A stretch of DNA of 64,000 nucleotides from Parietaria judaica (lineage: Eukaryota; Streptophyta; Magnoliopsida; Rosales; Urticaceae), in contig OX940871.1 of assembly GCA_954871525.1 (NCBI GenBank), positions 22,163,586 to 22,227,585 on the forward strand. The letters are read 5' to 3'. The position numbers and the translations under genes are program-made. Numbering within the stretch: the stretch's first letter is position 1; each line of letters starts with the position of its first letter. This document shows positions 54,321 to 64,000 of this stretch, piece after piece. A model generated the notes under the pieces. It was not told the origin of the DNA, did no database searches, and saw nothing but the letters and a program-made list of their open reading frames with translations.

Positions 54321-54348
54321 GATCATACAGGTATGGGACTGTATGATC
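54321..54348 (+). other. Hairpin 2 with identical GTATGGGA loop
   Basis: GATCATACAG and CTGTATGATC are perfect 10-bp reverse complements around the loop GTATGGGA. Compared with hairpin 1, several stem positions differ on both sides in a compensating manner. That suggests duplication followed by selection on pairing, or on the loop presented by a stem. Confidence 0.8.
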
Positions 54349-54422
54349 GAAGAGGCTTAAATGAATTGATTGGTACTACCTATGTCAACAAGATGCATCT
54401 TCTTGTCGGTTGCCCGTTCATA

Positions 54423-54490
54423 GGAACTCCAAAGTTAAGCGTGCTTGACTTGGAGTAGTACTAGGATGGGTGACCTCCTGGGAAGTTTCT
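54423..54490 (+). pseudogene. 5S rRNA-derived segment inside the LTR
   Basis: The stretch GAACTCCAAAGTTAAGCGTGC followed by GTAGTACTAGGATGGGTGACC and CTCCTGGGAAGT matches the 3' two-thirds of plant 5S rRNA. This includes the Pol III A-box region (AGTTAAGCGTGCTTG, 54433-54447) and the C-box (54464-54486, GGATGGGTGACC and onward). The first 40 or so nucleotides of 5S are not recognisable, and the A-box flank (GACTTGGAG) departs from the usual GGGCGAGAG. It is therefore not a functional 5S gene but a captured internal promoter, as in Cassandra retrotransposons. It is in sense on the plus strand. Confidence 0.88.
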
Positions 54491-54585
54491 CGGGAAGCGT
54501 GCGAGTGAGGACAAAGCACGCTGGAAAGACTCGTGTTGGTCTGTGGGGACAGTCGTCGATTCGATTGAGCAGCCGGGGCGTTATA

Positions 54586-54590
54586 TATGA
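54586..54590. other. Target-site duplication, right (TATGA)
   Basis: This is an exact copy of 52040-52044. It follows the GGGGCGTTATA terminus and continues into satellite CATTTCTCGTTAAC. Confidence 0.9.
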
Positions 54591-57500
54591 CATTTCTCGT
54601 TAACAGATTAATCCTTGCTTATTTTTGCATGAGAACGCTTGTAATATTAAATTTCTAATGTATAAGCCCTAAAATCGTTATTTTTCAATTGGTTCGAAAT
54701 GTTAGGTTGTAAACAATGTAAAATAAAGAAATGCTAGCATTTCCTATGTCATTTCTCGTCAACAATTTAATCCTTGCATATTTTTGCATGAGAACTCTTG
54801 TTATATTCAAATTCCAATGTATAAGCCCTAAAATCTTTATTTTTTCAATTGGTTCGAAAATTTAGGTCGTAAACAATGTAAAATAACAAAATGCTATACG
54901 ATATTCTATAGCATTCCTATGGCATTTCTCGTCAACAATTTAATCCTTGCATATTTTTGCATGAGAACGTTTGTAATATTAAAATTCCAATGTATAAGCC
55001 CTGAAATAATTATTTTTTCAATTAGTTCGAAATTTTAGGTTGTAAACAGTGTAAAAAAAAATGCTATAGGAAATGCTATCCTATGGCATTTCTCGTCAAC
55101 AATTTAATCCTTGCATATTTTTGGATGAGAACTCTTGTTATATTTAAATTCCAATATATAAGCCGTAAAATCATTATTTTTTCAATTGGTTCGAAATTTT
55201 AGGTTGTTAACAATGTAAAATAAAGAAATGCGATAGGAAATGCTATAGCTTTTCCTATGGCATTTCTCGTCAACAATTTAATCCTTGCATATTTTTGCAT
55301 GAGAACGCTTGTAATATTAAAATTACAATGTATAAGCCCTAAAATAATTATTTTTTCAATTGGTTCGAAATTTTAGGTTGTAAACAATGTAAGATAAAGA
55401 AATGCTATAGCATTTCCTATGAAATTTCTCGTCAACAGATTAATCCTTGCATATTTTTTCATGAGAACGCTTGTAATATTAAAATTCCAATGTACAAGCC
55501 CTAAAATCGTTATTTTTCAATTGGTTCAAAATTTTAGGTTATAAACAATGTAAAATAAAGAATGCTAGCATTTCCTATGTAATTTCTCGTCAACAATTTA
55601 ATCCTTGCATATTTTTGCATGAGAACTCTTGTTATATTCAAATTCCAATGTATAAGCCCTAAAATCGTTATTTTTCCAATTGGTTCGAAATTTTAGGGTG
55701 TAAACAATGTCAAATAAAGAAAAGCTATAAGAAATGCAATAGCATTTCCTATGGCATTTCTCGTCAACAATTTAATCCTTGCATATTTTTGCATGAGAAC
55801 ACTTGTAATATTAAAATTCCAATGTACAAGCCCTAAAATCGTTATTTTTCAATTGGTTCAAAATTTTAGGTTGTAAAAAATGTGAAATAAAGAAATTCTA
55901 TAGGAAATGCTATAGCATTTTCTATGGCATTTCTCGTCAATAATTAAATCCATGCATAATTTTTGCATGAGAACGCTTGTAATATTAAAATTCCAATGTA
56001 TAAGCCCTAAAATCATTATTTTTTCAATTGGTTCAAAATTTTAGGTCGTAAACAATGTAAAATAAAAATATGCTATAGGAAATGCTAGCATTTCTCGTCA
56101 ACAATTTAATCCTTGCATATTTTTGCATGAGAACTCTTGTTATATTTAAATTTAAATGTATAAGCCCTAAAATCATTATTTTTTAAATTGGTTCGAAATT
56201 TTAGGTTGTAAACAATGTAAAATAAAGAAATTCTATAGGAAATGCTATTGCATTTCCTATGGCATTTCTCGTCAACAATTTAATCCTTGAATATTTTTGC
56301 ATGAGAACGCTTGTAATATTAAAATTCCAATGTATAAGCCCTAAAATCATTATTTTTTGGATTGGTTCAAAATTTTATGTTGTAAATAATGTAAAATAAG
56401 GAAACGCTATAGGAAATGCTATAGCATTTCCTATGGCATTTCTCGTCAACATATTAATCCTCGCATATTTTTGCATGAGAACGCTTGTAATATTAAAATT
56501 CCAATGTATAAGCCCTAAAATCATTATTTTTTCAATTCGTTCAAAATTTTAGGTCGTAAACAATGTAAAATAAAAAAATGATATATGAAATGCTATAACA
56601 TTTCCTATGGCATTTCTCGTCAACAATATAGTCTTGCATATTTTTGCATGAGAACGCTTGTAATATTAAAATTCCAATATATAAGCCCTAAAATCATTTT
56701 TTTTTTCAATTGGTTCAAAATTTTAGGTCGTAAACGTTGTAAAATAAAGAAATGCTATGGGAAATGCATTTCTTATGGCATTTCTCGTCAACAATTTAAT
56801 CATTTCATATTTTTGCATGAGAACGCTTGTAATATTAAAATTCCAATGTATAAGCCCTAAAATCATTATTTTTTCAATTGGTTCGAAATTTTAGGTCGTA
56901 AACAATGTAAAATAAAGAAATTCCTATGGCATTTCTCGTCAACAATTTAATCCTTGCATATTTTTGCATGAGAACGCTTGTAATATTAAAATTCCAATGT
57001 ATAAGCCCTAAAATCGTTATTTTTTCAATTGGTTCAAAATAGGTTGTAAACAATATAAAATAAAGAAATGCGATAGGAAATGCTATAGCGTTTTTCTACG
57101 GTATTTCTCGTCAACAATTTAATCCTTGCATATTTTTGCATGAGAACTCTTGTTATATTTAAATTTAAATGTATAAGCCCTAAAATCATTATTTTTTAAA
57201 TTGGTTCGAAATTTTAGGTTGTAAACAATGTAAAATAAAGAAATTCTATAGGAAATGCTATTGCATTTCCTATGGCATTTCTCGTCAACAATTTAATCCT
57301 TGAATATTTTTGCATGAGAACGCTTGTAATATTAAAATTCCAATGTATAAGCCCTAAAATCATTATTTTTTGGATTGGTTCAAAATTTTATGTTGTAAAT
57401 AATGTAAAATAAGGAAACGCTATAGGAAATGCTATAGCATTTCCTATGGCATTTCTCGTCAACATATTAATCCTCGCATATTTTTGCATGAGAACGCTTG

Positions 57501-60500
57501 TAATATTAAAATTCCAATGTATAAGCCCTAAAATCATTATTTTTTCAATTCGTTCAAAATTTTAGGTCGTAAACAATGTAAAATAAAAAAATGATATATG
57601 AAATGCTATAACATTTCCTATGGCATTTCTCGTCAACAATATAGTCTTGCATATTTTTGCATGAGAACGCTTGTAATATTAAAATTCCAATATATAAGCC
57701 CTAAAATCATTTTTTTTTTCAATTGGTTCAAAATTTTAGGTCGTAAACGTTGTAAAATAAAGAAATGCTATGGGAAATGCATTTCTTATGGCATTTCTCG
57801 TCAACAATTTAATCATTGCATATTTTTGCATGAGAACGCTTGTAATATTAAAATTCCAATGTATAAGCCCTAAAACCAATACTTTTTCAATTGGTTCGAG
57901 ATTTTAGGTCGTAAACAATGTAAAATAAAGAAATGCCATAGGAAATGCTATAGCATTTCCTATGGCATTTCTCGTTAACATATTATCTTGCATATTTTTG
58001 CATGAGAACGCCTGTAATATATAAATTCCAATGTATAAGCCCTAAAATCATTATTTTTTCAATTGGTTCGAAATTTTAGGTCGTAAACAATGTAAAATAA
58101 AGAAATGCTATAGGAAATGCTATAGCATTTTCTATGGCTTTTCTCGTCAACAATTTAATCCTTGCATATTTTTGCATGAGAACTCTGGTTATATTTAAAT
58201 TCAAATGTATAAGCCCTAAAATCTTTATTTTTTCAATTGGTTAGAAATTTTAGGTTGTAAACAATGTAAAATAAGGAAATCCTATAGGAAATGCTATAGC
58301 ATTTCCTATGGAATTTCTCGTCAACAATTTAATCCTTGCATATTTTTGCATGAGAACGCTTGTAATATTAAAATTCCAATGTATAAGCCCTAAAATCATT
58401 ATTTTTTCAATTGGTTTTATGTTGTAAACAATGTAAAATAAGAAATACTAGAGGAAATGCTATAGCATTTCCTATGACATTTCTCTTCAACAGATTAATC
58501 CCTGCATATTTTTGCATGAGAACGCTTGTAATATTAAAATTCCAGTATATAAGCCCTAAAATCGTTATTTTTTCAATTGGTTCGAAATTTTAGGTTGTAA
58601 ACAATGTAAAATAAAGAAATGCTAGCATTTCCTATGGCATTTCTCGTCAACAATTTAATCCTTGCATGTTTTTGGATGAGAACTCTTATTATATTCAAAT
58701 TCCAGTCTATAAGCCCTAAAATCGTTATTTTTTTCAATTGGTTCAAAATTTTAGGTCGTAAACGTTGTAAAATAAAGAAATGCTATAGGAAATGCTATAG
58801 CATTTTCTATGGCTATTCTCGTCAACAATTTAATCCTTGTATATTTTTGCATGAGAACGCTTGTAATATTAAAATTCCAATATATAAGCCCTAAAATAGT
58901 TTTTTTTTTTTCAATCGGTTCGAAATTTTAGGTCGTAAACAATGTAAAATAAAAAAATTCTATAGGAAATGTTATAGCATTTCCTAAGGAATTTCTCGTC
59001 AACAATATAATCTTGCATATGTTTGCATGAGAACGCTTGTAATATTAAAATTCCAATGTATAATCCCTAAAATCATTATTTTTTCAATTGGTTCAAAATT
59101 TTAGGTCGTAAACAATGTAAAATAAAGGAACGTTATAGGAAATGCTATAGCATTTCCTATGGCATTTCTCGTCAACAATTTAATCCTTGCATATTTTTGC
59201 ATGAGAACGCTTGTAATATTATGATTCCAATATACAAGCCCTAAAATCGTTATTTTTTGAATTGGTTTGAAATTTTAGTTTGTAAACAATGTAAAATAAA
59301 GAAATGATATAGGAAATGCTATAGCATTTCCTATGGCATTTCTCGTCAACAATTTAATCCTTGCGTATTTTTGCATGAGAAATTTTGTTATATTCATATT
59401 CCAATGTAGAAGCCCTAAAATCATTATTTTTTCAATTGGTTCGAAATTTTAGGTTGTAAACAATGTAAAATAAAGAAATTCTATAGGATAGAATTTCCTA
59501 TGACATTTCTTGTCAACAGATTAATCCTTGCATATTTTTGCATGAGAACGCTTGTAATATTAAAATTCCAATGTATAAGCCCTAAAATCGTTATTATTTC
59601 AATTGGTTCGAAATTTTAGGTTGTAAACAATGTAAAATAAAGAAATGCTAGAGGAAATGCTATAGCATTTTCTATGGCTTTTCTCGTCAAAAATTTAATC
59701 CATGTATATTTTTGCATGAGAATGCTTGTAATATTAAAATTCCAATGTATAAGCCCTAAAATCATTATTTTTTCAATTAGTTCGAAATTTTAGGTCGTAA
59801 ACGTTGTAAAATAAAGAAACGCTATAGGAAATGCTGCATTTCTCCTCAACAATTTAATCCTTGCATATTTTTGCATGAGAACGCTTGTAATATTAAAATT
59901 CCAATGTATAAGCTCTAAAATCATTATTTTTTCAATTGGTTCAAAATTTTAGGTCGTAAACAATGTAAACTAAACAAATGCTATAGGAATTGCTATAGCA
60001 TTTCCTATGGCATTTCTCGTCAACAATTTAATCCTTGCATATTTTTGCATGAGAACTCTTGTTATATTCAAATTCCAATGTATAAGCCCTAAAATCATTA
60101 TTTTTTCAATTGGTTTGAAATTTTAGGTCGTAAACAATGTAAAATAAAGAAATGCTATAGGAAATGCTAGCATTTCCTATCGCATTTCTCTTCAACAATT
60201 TAATCCTTGAATATTTTTGCATGAGAACGCTTGTAATATTGAAATTCCAATGTATAAGCCCTAAAGTCCTTATTTTTTTAATTGGTTCAAAATTTTAGGT
60301 TGTAAACAATGTAAAAAAAAGAAATGCTATAGGAAATGTTTCTCGTCAACAATTTAATCCTTGCATATTTTTGCATGAGAACGCTTGTAATATTAAAATT
60401 CCAATGTATAAGCCCTAAAATCATTATTTTTTCAATTGGTTCGAAATTTAAGGTCGTAAACAATGTAAAATAAAGAAATGCTATAGGAAATGCTTGCATT

Positions 60501-60844
60501 TCCTATGGCATTTCTCGTCAACAATATAATCCTTGCATATTTTTGCATTAAAACGCTTGTAATATTAAAATTCCAATGTATAATTCCTAATATCGTTATT
60601 TTTTCAATTGGTTTGAAATTTTAGATTGTAAACAATGTGAAATAAAGAAATGCTATAGGAAATTCTATAGCATTTTCTATGGATTTTCTCGTCAACAATT
60701 TAATACTTGCATATTTTTGCATGAGAACTCTTGTTATATTAAACTTCCAATGTATAAGCCCTAAAATCATTAGGTCGTAAACAATGTAAACTAAACAAAT
60801 GCTATAGGAATTGCTATAGCATTTCTTATGGCATTTCTCGTCAA
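54591..60844 (+). repeat. 174-bp satellite array, block IV
   Basis: About 36 monomers in the same orientation, ending abruptly at the 25S rDNA junction. One tract is duplicated: 56092-56857 matches 57105-57870 almost perfectly at a 1,013-bp offset. A 25-bp internal deletion occurs near 60770. No gene is seen. Confidence 0.96.
56092..57870 (+). repeat. 1,013-bp offset duplication
   Basis: Two ~766-bp tracts (56092-56857 and 57105-57870) share TTTAAATTTAAATG, TTTTTTGGATTGG, AAGGAAACGC, AATATAGTCTTGC and AAACGTTGTAAAATAAAG. Differences are very few: CATTTCATATTT near 56800, for example, against CATTGCATATTT near 57815. The 247 bp between them is ordinary satellite. Confidence 0.85.
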
Positions 60845-61337
60845 TATTTGCTACTACCACCAAGATCTGCACCGACGGCCGCTCTGCCTGGGCTCGCGCC
60901 CTAGGTTTTGTAGCGACCGCCGCTCCCTCCTACTGATCGGGGCCTAGAACTTGCCCTGACGGCCGGGTATAGGTCGTGCGCTTAAGCGCCATCCATTTTT
61001 GGGGCTAGTTGATTTGGTAGGTGAGTTGTTACACACTCCTTAGCGGATTTCGACTTCCATGACCACCGTCGTGCTGTCTTATCGACCAACACCCTTTGTG
61101 GGTTCTAGGTTAGAGCGCAGTTTGGAACCGTAACCCGGCTTCCGGTTCACCCCGCATCTCCAGTTCTGCTTACCAAAAATGACCCACTTGGAGCTCTCGA
61201 TTCCACAGCGCGGCTCAACAAAGCAACCGCGCCGTCCTACCTATTTAAAGTTTGAGAATAGGTCGAGGGCGTTGCGCCCCCGATGCCTCTAATCATTGGC
61301 TTTACCTGATAGAACTCGTTCGCGGGCTCCAGCTATT

Positions 61338-61371
<34 letters not shown>

Positions 61372-61474
61372 CGGTTCCATTAGTCTTTCGCCCCTATACC
61401 CAAGTCAGACGAACGATTAGCACGTCAGTATCGCTGCGAGCCTCCACCAGAGTTTCCTCTGGCTTCACCCCGCT

Positions 61475-61507
<33 letters not shown>

Positions 61508-61930
61508 TGCATGCTCTCACTCGAACCCTTCTCAAAAGATCAAGGTCGGTCGGCGGTGCACCCGCTAGGGGATCCCACCACTCAGCTTCCTTGCGCCTCA
61601 CGGGTTTTATAACCCGTTGACTCGCACACATGTCAGACTCCTTGGTCTGTGTTTCAAGATGGGCCGAATGGGGAGCCCGCAGGCCGACACCGGGAGCGCG
61701 CAGAGGCACAAAGCTCGCCGTAACGCCGCGTGCTTCCTTCCACGATCGCGGTGACGGTGTCTCCGCAGGCATATCAACAGCCCGGGCTTGGGCCGCCGCC
61801 GCAATCCGTGTCGATCCGCACCCCGAGTCGATTAACGGACCGGCTCTCGCCATTCCGCATCTGACCGAGGCACATCGCACGCTTCCCTCGCGACAATTTC
61901 AAGCACTCTTTAACTCTCTTTTCAAAGTCA

Positions 61931-61967
<37 letters not shown>

Positions 61968-61978
61968 GCTCTCACCCG

Positions 61979-62015
<37 letters not shown>

Positions 62016-62035
62016 ATGCATTCCCAAACAACCCA

Positions 62036-62075
<40 letters not shown>

Positions 62076-62233
62076 CGACGGCGCTCTCACCCTCTCCGGC
62101 GCCCCTTTCCAGGGGACTTGGGCCCGGTCCGTCGCTGAGGACATTTCTTCAGACTACAATTCGAGCACCAAAGGCACCCGATTATATACCTGGGCTATTC
62201 CCGGTTCGCTCACCGTTACTAGGGGAATCCTTT

Positions 62234-62269
<36 letters not shown>

Positions 62270-62302
62270 TTCAGCGGGTATTCCCGCCTGACCTGGGGTC
62301 GC
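60843..62302 (-). rRNA. 25S rRNA, 5' portion only (truncated)
   Basis: Read on the minus strand, the gene starts at 62302 (GCGACCCCAGGTCAGGCGGG), continues through GCATATCAATAAGCGGAGGA, and runs about 1,460 nt to CACCAAGATC...AGTAGCAAATA. There it meets satellite with 2 bp of shared sequence. The 3' ~1.9 kb of 25S and any IGS are absent. Several positions differ from the plant consensus I recall, mostly C/G to T/A: GGTATTCCCGCC where GGTAATCCCGCC is expected, CTTGGTCTGTGTTTC for CTTGGTCCGTGTTTC, and one base missing in TGTCTTATCGACC. Truncation and this pattern suggest a non-functional edge copy. Open frames across it are incidental. Confidence 0.93.
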
Positions 62303-62541
62303 GTCAAGGTCGTCCTAGAAGAATAGGCCGACAATGGGCTTTTGCAACAGACCAACGACTTGGGTGCGGGCGACGGGGAGCCAAATATTTGGCAGTCACC
62401 GAATGTCGCCGGTTCCAAAGCCGATGACTAGATTATTAGACAACCGCTTGGAGATTCAAGCGGGAGGCCATTCTACGCCCCCCGCCACCACAAACTTCCC
62501 GCCCGACAGCAGGTAGAGTGCGGTTTAGGGGGGCGACGGTG
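62303..62541 (-). other. ITS2 spacer
   Basis: This is the roughly 239-bp spacer between 25S and 5.8S on the minus strand, a normal plant ITS2 length. Boundaries are set by the conserved start of 25S and the end of 5.8S and may be off by several bases. Open frames in it have no meaning. Confidence 0.85.
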
Positions 62542-62631
62542 CGTGATGCACAGACAGGCGTGCCGTCAGCCTAACGACTTTGGGTGCAACTTGCGTTCAA
62601 AGACTCGATGGTTCACAGGATTCTGCAATTT

Positions 62632-62677
<46 letters not shown>

Positions 62678-62704
62678 AAGATATCCGTTGTCGAGAGTCG
62701 TTAA
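62542..62704 (-). rRNA. 5.8S rRNA
   Basis: On the minus strand the sequence contains AACGACTCTCGACAACGG, GCATCGATGAAGAACGTAGC, GAAATGCGATACTTGGTGT and CCATCGAGTCTTTGAACGCA, so 5.8S identity is certain. The length of about 163 nt is normal. Compared with the usual plant sequence there are several transitions: CTCGACAACGG for CTCGGCAACGG, ATCTTGGCTC for ATCTCGGCTC, GTGTAAATTGC for GTGTGAATTGC, AATCCTGTG for AATCCCGTG, and TTGCACCCAAAGTC for TTGCGCCCGAAGCC. Most are C-to-T or G-to-A, as expected of a methylated, unselected copy, though lineage-specific change is possible. Confidence 0.95.
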
Positions 62705-62773
62705 GACTTGTAAAACAGAACAAAAACACACAACTCGAGCAGAAACTCAAGTGCCCGGTTCATACTCTTGTGA

Positions 62774-62794
62774 TTCCTTGACGCAGATCGCGAC
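62774..62794 (-). other. Conserved angiosperm ITS1 motif
   Basis: On the minus strand GTCGC-GATCT-GCGTCAAGGAA matches the known flowering-plant ITS1 motif GGCRY-(4-7 n)-GYGYCAAGGAA, with one substitution in the first block. It supports both the ITS1 call and an angiosperm origin. Confidence 0.85.
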
Positions 62795-62873
62795 GTTGTT
62801 TGGGTTAAAGATCCGAGCCGCTCAAAAATTCAAGCGACACGGATCCAAAGTGCTCGAAATCTCAAACGCCACG

Positions 62874-63225
62874 GGCCAGGTATTGAAATCATATCCCCAG
62901 AGACGAATTCTTACAATTCCCCGATCCGAGGTTCTCAAAAATTCAAACGCCACGGGCCAGGTAGTATAAAAAAAATCCCCAGAAACCCTTCTTACAATTC
63001 CCCGATCTGAGGCGCTCAACATTTCCAATGCAACGGTGCAATTATCAGAACCGATTTAACAGCACTCCGAAACATCAGGAGCCACAGACCCAAGAGTCAT
63101 AAGAAAGATCCCTAGAGACCATCCTTACAGTTCCCCAATCTTAGACGTTCAAACAATCAAGGACCACGGGTCAGGGGTTATAAGAAGATCCCAGAGATCA
63201 TTCTCACAGTTCCCCGATCTACGAA
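62874..63225 (-). repeat. ITS1 higher-order repeat, unit 1 (352 bp)
   Basis: The unit starts at GGCCAGGTATTGAAATCATA on the plus strand. It holds about five related subunits that each begin TTACAATTCCCCGATC or TTACAGTTCCCCAATC and end CCCAGAGACC or CCTAGAGACC. One ~134-bp segment (62992-63125) looks like two fused subunits. Confidence 0.9.
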
Positions 63226-63577
63226 GGCCAGGTATTGAAATCATATCCCCTGAGACGAATTCTTACAATTCCCCAATCCGAGGTTCTCAAAAATTCAAAC
63301 GCCACGGGCCAGGTAGTATAAAAAAATCCCCAGAAACCATTCTTACAATTCCCCGATCTGAGGCGCTCAACATTTCCAATGCAACGGTGCAATTATCAGA
63401 ACCGATTTAACAACACTCCGAAACATCAAGCGCCACAGACCCGAGAGTCATAAGAAAGATCCCTAGAGACCATCCTTACAGTTCCCCAATCCGAGACGTT
63501 CAAACAATCAAGGACCACGGGTCATGGGTTATAAGAAGATCCCCAGAGATCATTCTCAGAGTTCCCCGATCCGCGCG
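63226..63577 (-). repeat. ITS1 higher-order repeat, unit 2 (352 bp)
   Basis: This follows unit 1 at an exact 352-bp offset with only scattered substitutions. Confidence 0.9.
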
Positions 63578-63929
63578 GGCCAGGTATTGAAATCATATTC
63601 CCAGAGACGAATTCTTACAATTCCCCGATCCGAGGTTCTCAAAAATTCAAACGCCACAGGCCAGGTAGTATAAAAAAAATCCCCAGAAACCATTCTTACA
63701 ATTCCCCGATCTGAGGCGCTCAACATTTCCAATGCAACGGTGCAATTATCAGAACCGATTTAACAGCACTCCGAAACATCAAGCGCCACAGACCCGAGAG
63801 TCATAAGAAAGATCCCTAGAGACCATCCTTACAGTTCCCCAATCTGAGACGTTCAAACATTCAAGGACCACGGGTCAAGGGTTATAAGAAGATCTCCAGA
63901 GGTCATTCTCAAAGTTCCCCGATCCGCGG
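63578..63929 (-). repeat. ITS1 higher-order repeat, unit 3
   Basis: This is a third copy at 352 bp. After about 63922 the expected GGGCCAGGTATTG is replaced by GGCGTTCAAAAAATCATG, so the next unit is of another subtype. Confidence 0.85.
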
Positions 63930-64000
63930 CGTTCAAAAAATCATGCACCCCAAGTCAGGGGGTTATAAGAAGATCCCTAGAGACCATTCTTACAACTCCC

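Larger units (their letters stand above)
52045..54585. mobile_element. LTR-type insertion (solo LTR) carrying 5S-like region, 2,541 bp
   Basis: It begins TGTAACGACCCC and ends GGGGCGTTATA. These are near-perfect inverted ends (the terminal CA is mutated to TA) between perfect 5-bp target duplications. No second LTR is found when the first 200 bp are compared with the rest, and there is no gag-pol, so it behaves as one solo LTR. The left 2.1 kb is AT-rich and holds two copies of ATCAGTGACTAC-CGACCCGATA (near 52583 and 52632) and GTGAGCTAACGCTTAGTACG at 52371. The last 420 bp is GC-richer, with hairpins and a 5S-rRNA-like segment. 5S-bearing LTRs define Cassandra TRIM elements, but those LTRs are a few hundred bp, so this one is either a long-LTR relative or a chimera. 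Orientation is uncertain because either strand gives TG...CA-like ends after one substitution. Superfamily is not assigned. Confidence 0.8.
62705..64000 (-). other. ITS1 spacer, unusually long, with subrepeats (runs off window)
   Basis: The sequence directly upstream of 5.8S on the minus strand is ITS1. The angiosperm ITS1 signature is present at 62774-62794. Beyond about 62830 the spacer consists of ~60-80-bp subrepeats organised as 352-bp units, and no 18S 3' end (GGATCATTG) is reached by 64000. ITS1 would therefore be at least 1.3 kb, against 200-300 bp in most angiosperms. Alternatively, repeats of another origin have joined a truncated ITS1. Confidence 0.65.

Noticed and set aside
54423..54540. 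Functional 5S rRNA gene
   Set aside because: The first ~40 nucleotides are not 5S-like and the A-box flank is altered. The segment lies inside a TSD-bounded element, so it is a captured fragment.
1..60844. CENP-B box in the satellite (GGTTCGAAATTTTAGG region)
   Set aside because: The TTCG is present, but the required A and CGGG positions do not match, so no CENP-B-type box can be claimed.
357..60872. Many open frames of 60-220 codons over the satellite on both strands
   Set aside because: They all translate the same 174-bp unit, often with overlapping frames on both strands. They lack any domain and start or stop at random variants. They are a by-product of monomer length and AT-rich bias.
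61485..62969. Open frames up to about 209 codons near the right end
   Set aside because: They overlap 25S, ITS2, 5.8S and ITS1 on both strands. The RNA and spacer identity explains the sequence.

Overview
The window is non-coding nuclear DNA from a flowering plant, of heterochromatin/NOR-flank type. I support no protein-coding gene in it. Almost everything is one AT-rich tandem satellite with a basic monomer of about 174 bp (common variants about 172, 168 and 162 bp), always in the same head-to-tail orientation. There are roughly 320 monomers in four blocks: 1-20235, 22721-47797, 48355-52044 and 54591-60844. A plant origin is supported by solo-LTR-type insertions with plant hallmarks, a 5S-rDNA-derived segment inside one of them, and a 25S/ITS2/5.8S/ITS1 stretch at the right end. 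An angiosperm origin is suggested by the conserved CAAGGAA-type motif in ITS1. The species was not identified.

Layout. (1) 1-20235: satellite, including a 4.2-kb segmental duplication (1615-5815 and 5816-8985). (2) 20236-22720: a 2,485-bp TG...CA solo LTR, probably Copia, without a target-site duplication. (3) 22721-47797: satellite, with a recent higher-order structure A-B-A-B-B-B at 32087-45757 (B is about 2,425 bp or 14 monomers, A is 1,944 bp). (4) 47798-48354: an unidentified 557-bp insertion. (5) 48355-52044: satellite. (6) 52045-54585: a 2,541-bp LTR-like element with a perfect 5-bp target duplication (TATGA). It carries two hairpins with compensatory stems and a 5S-rRNA-like internal promoter region. 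(7) 54591-60844: satellite. (8) 60843-64000: an abrupt junction into 45S rDNA on the minus strand. This holds 1.46 kb of the 5' part of 25S, then ITS2, 5.8S, and an unusually long ITS1 built of 352-bp higher-order repeats that runs off the window.

There is no gene network here. The interest lies in sequence architecture. Each full satellite monomer carries a 44-bp near-perfect inverted repeat whose centre is the main site of length variation. Nested duplications record the recent growth of the array. Both LTR-type insertions are single LTRs, which suits a region shaped by recombination. The rDNA part shows truncation and substitutions suggestive of a decaying copy at the edge of an rDNA array, although an assembly join must be excluded. 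Identity statements about rRNA and retroelement families rest on recalled consensus features, not on a search.
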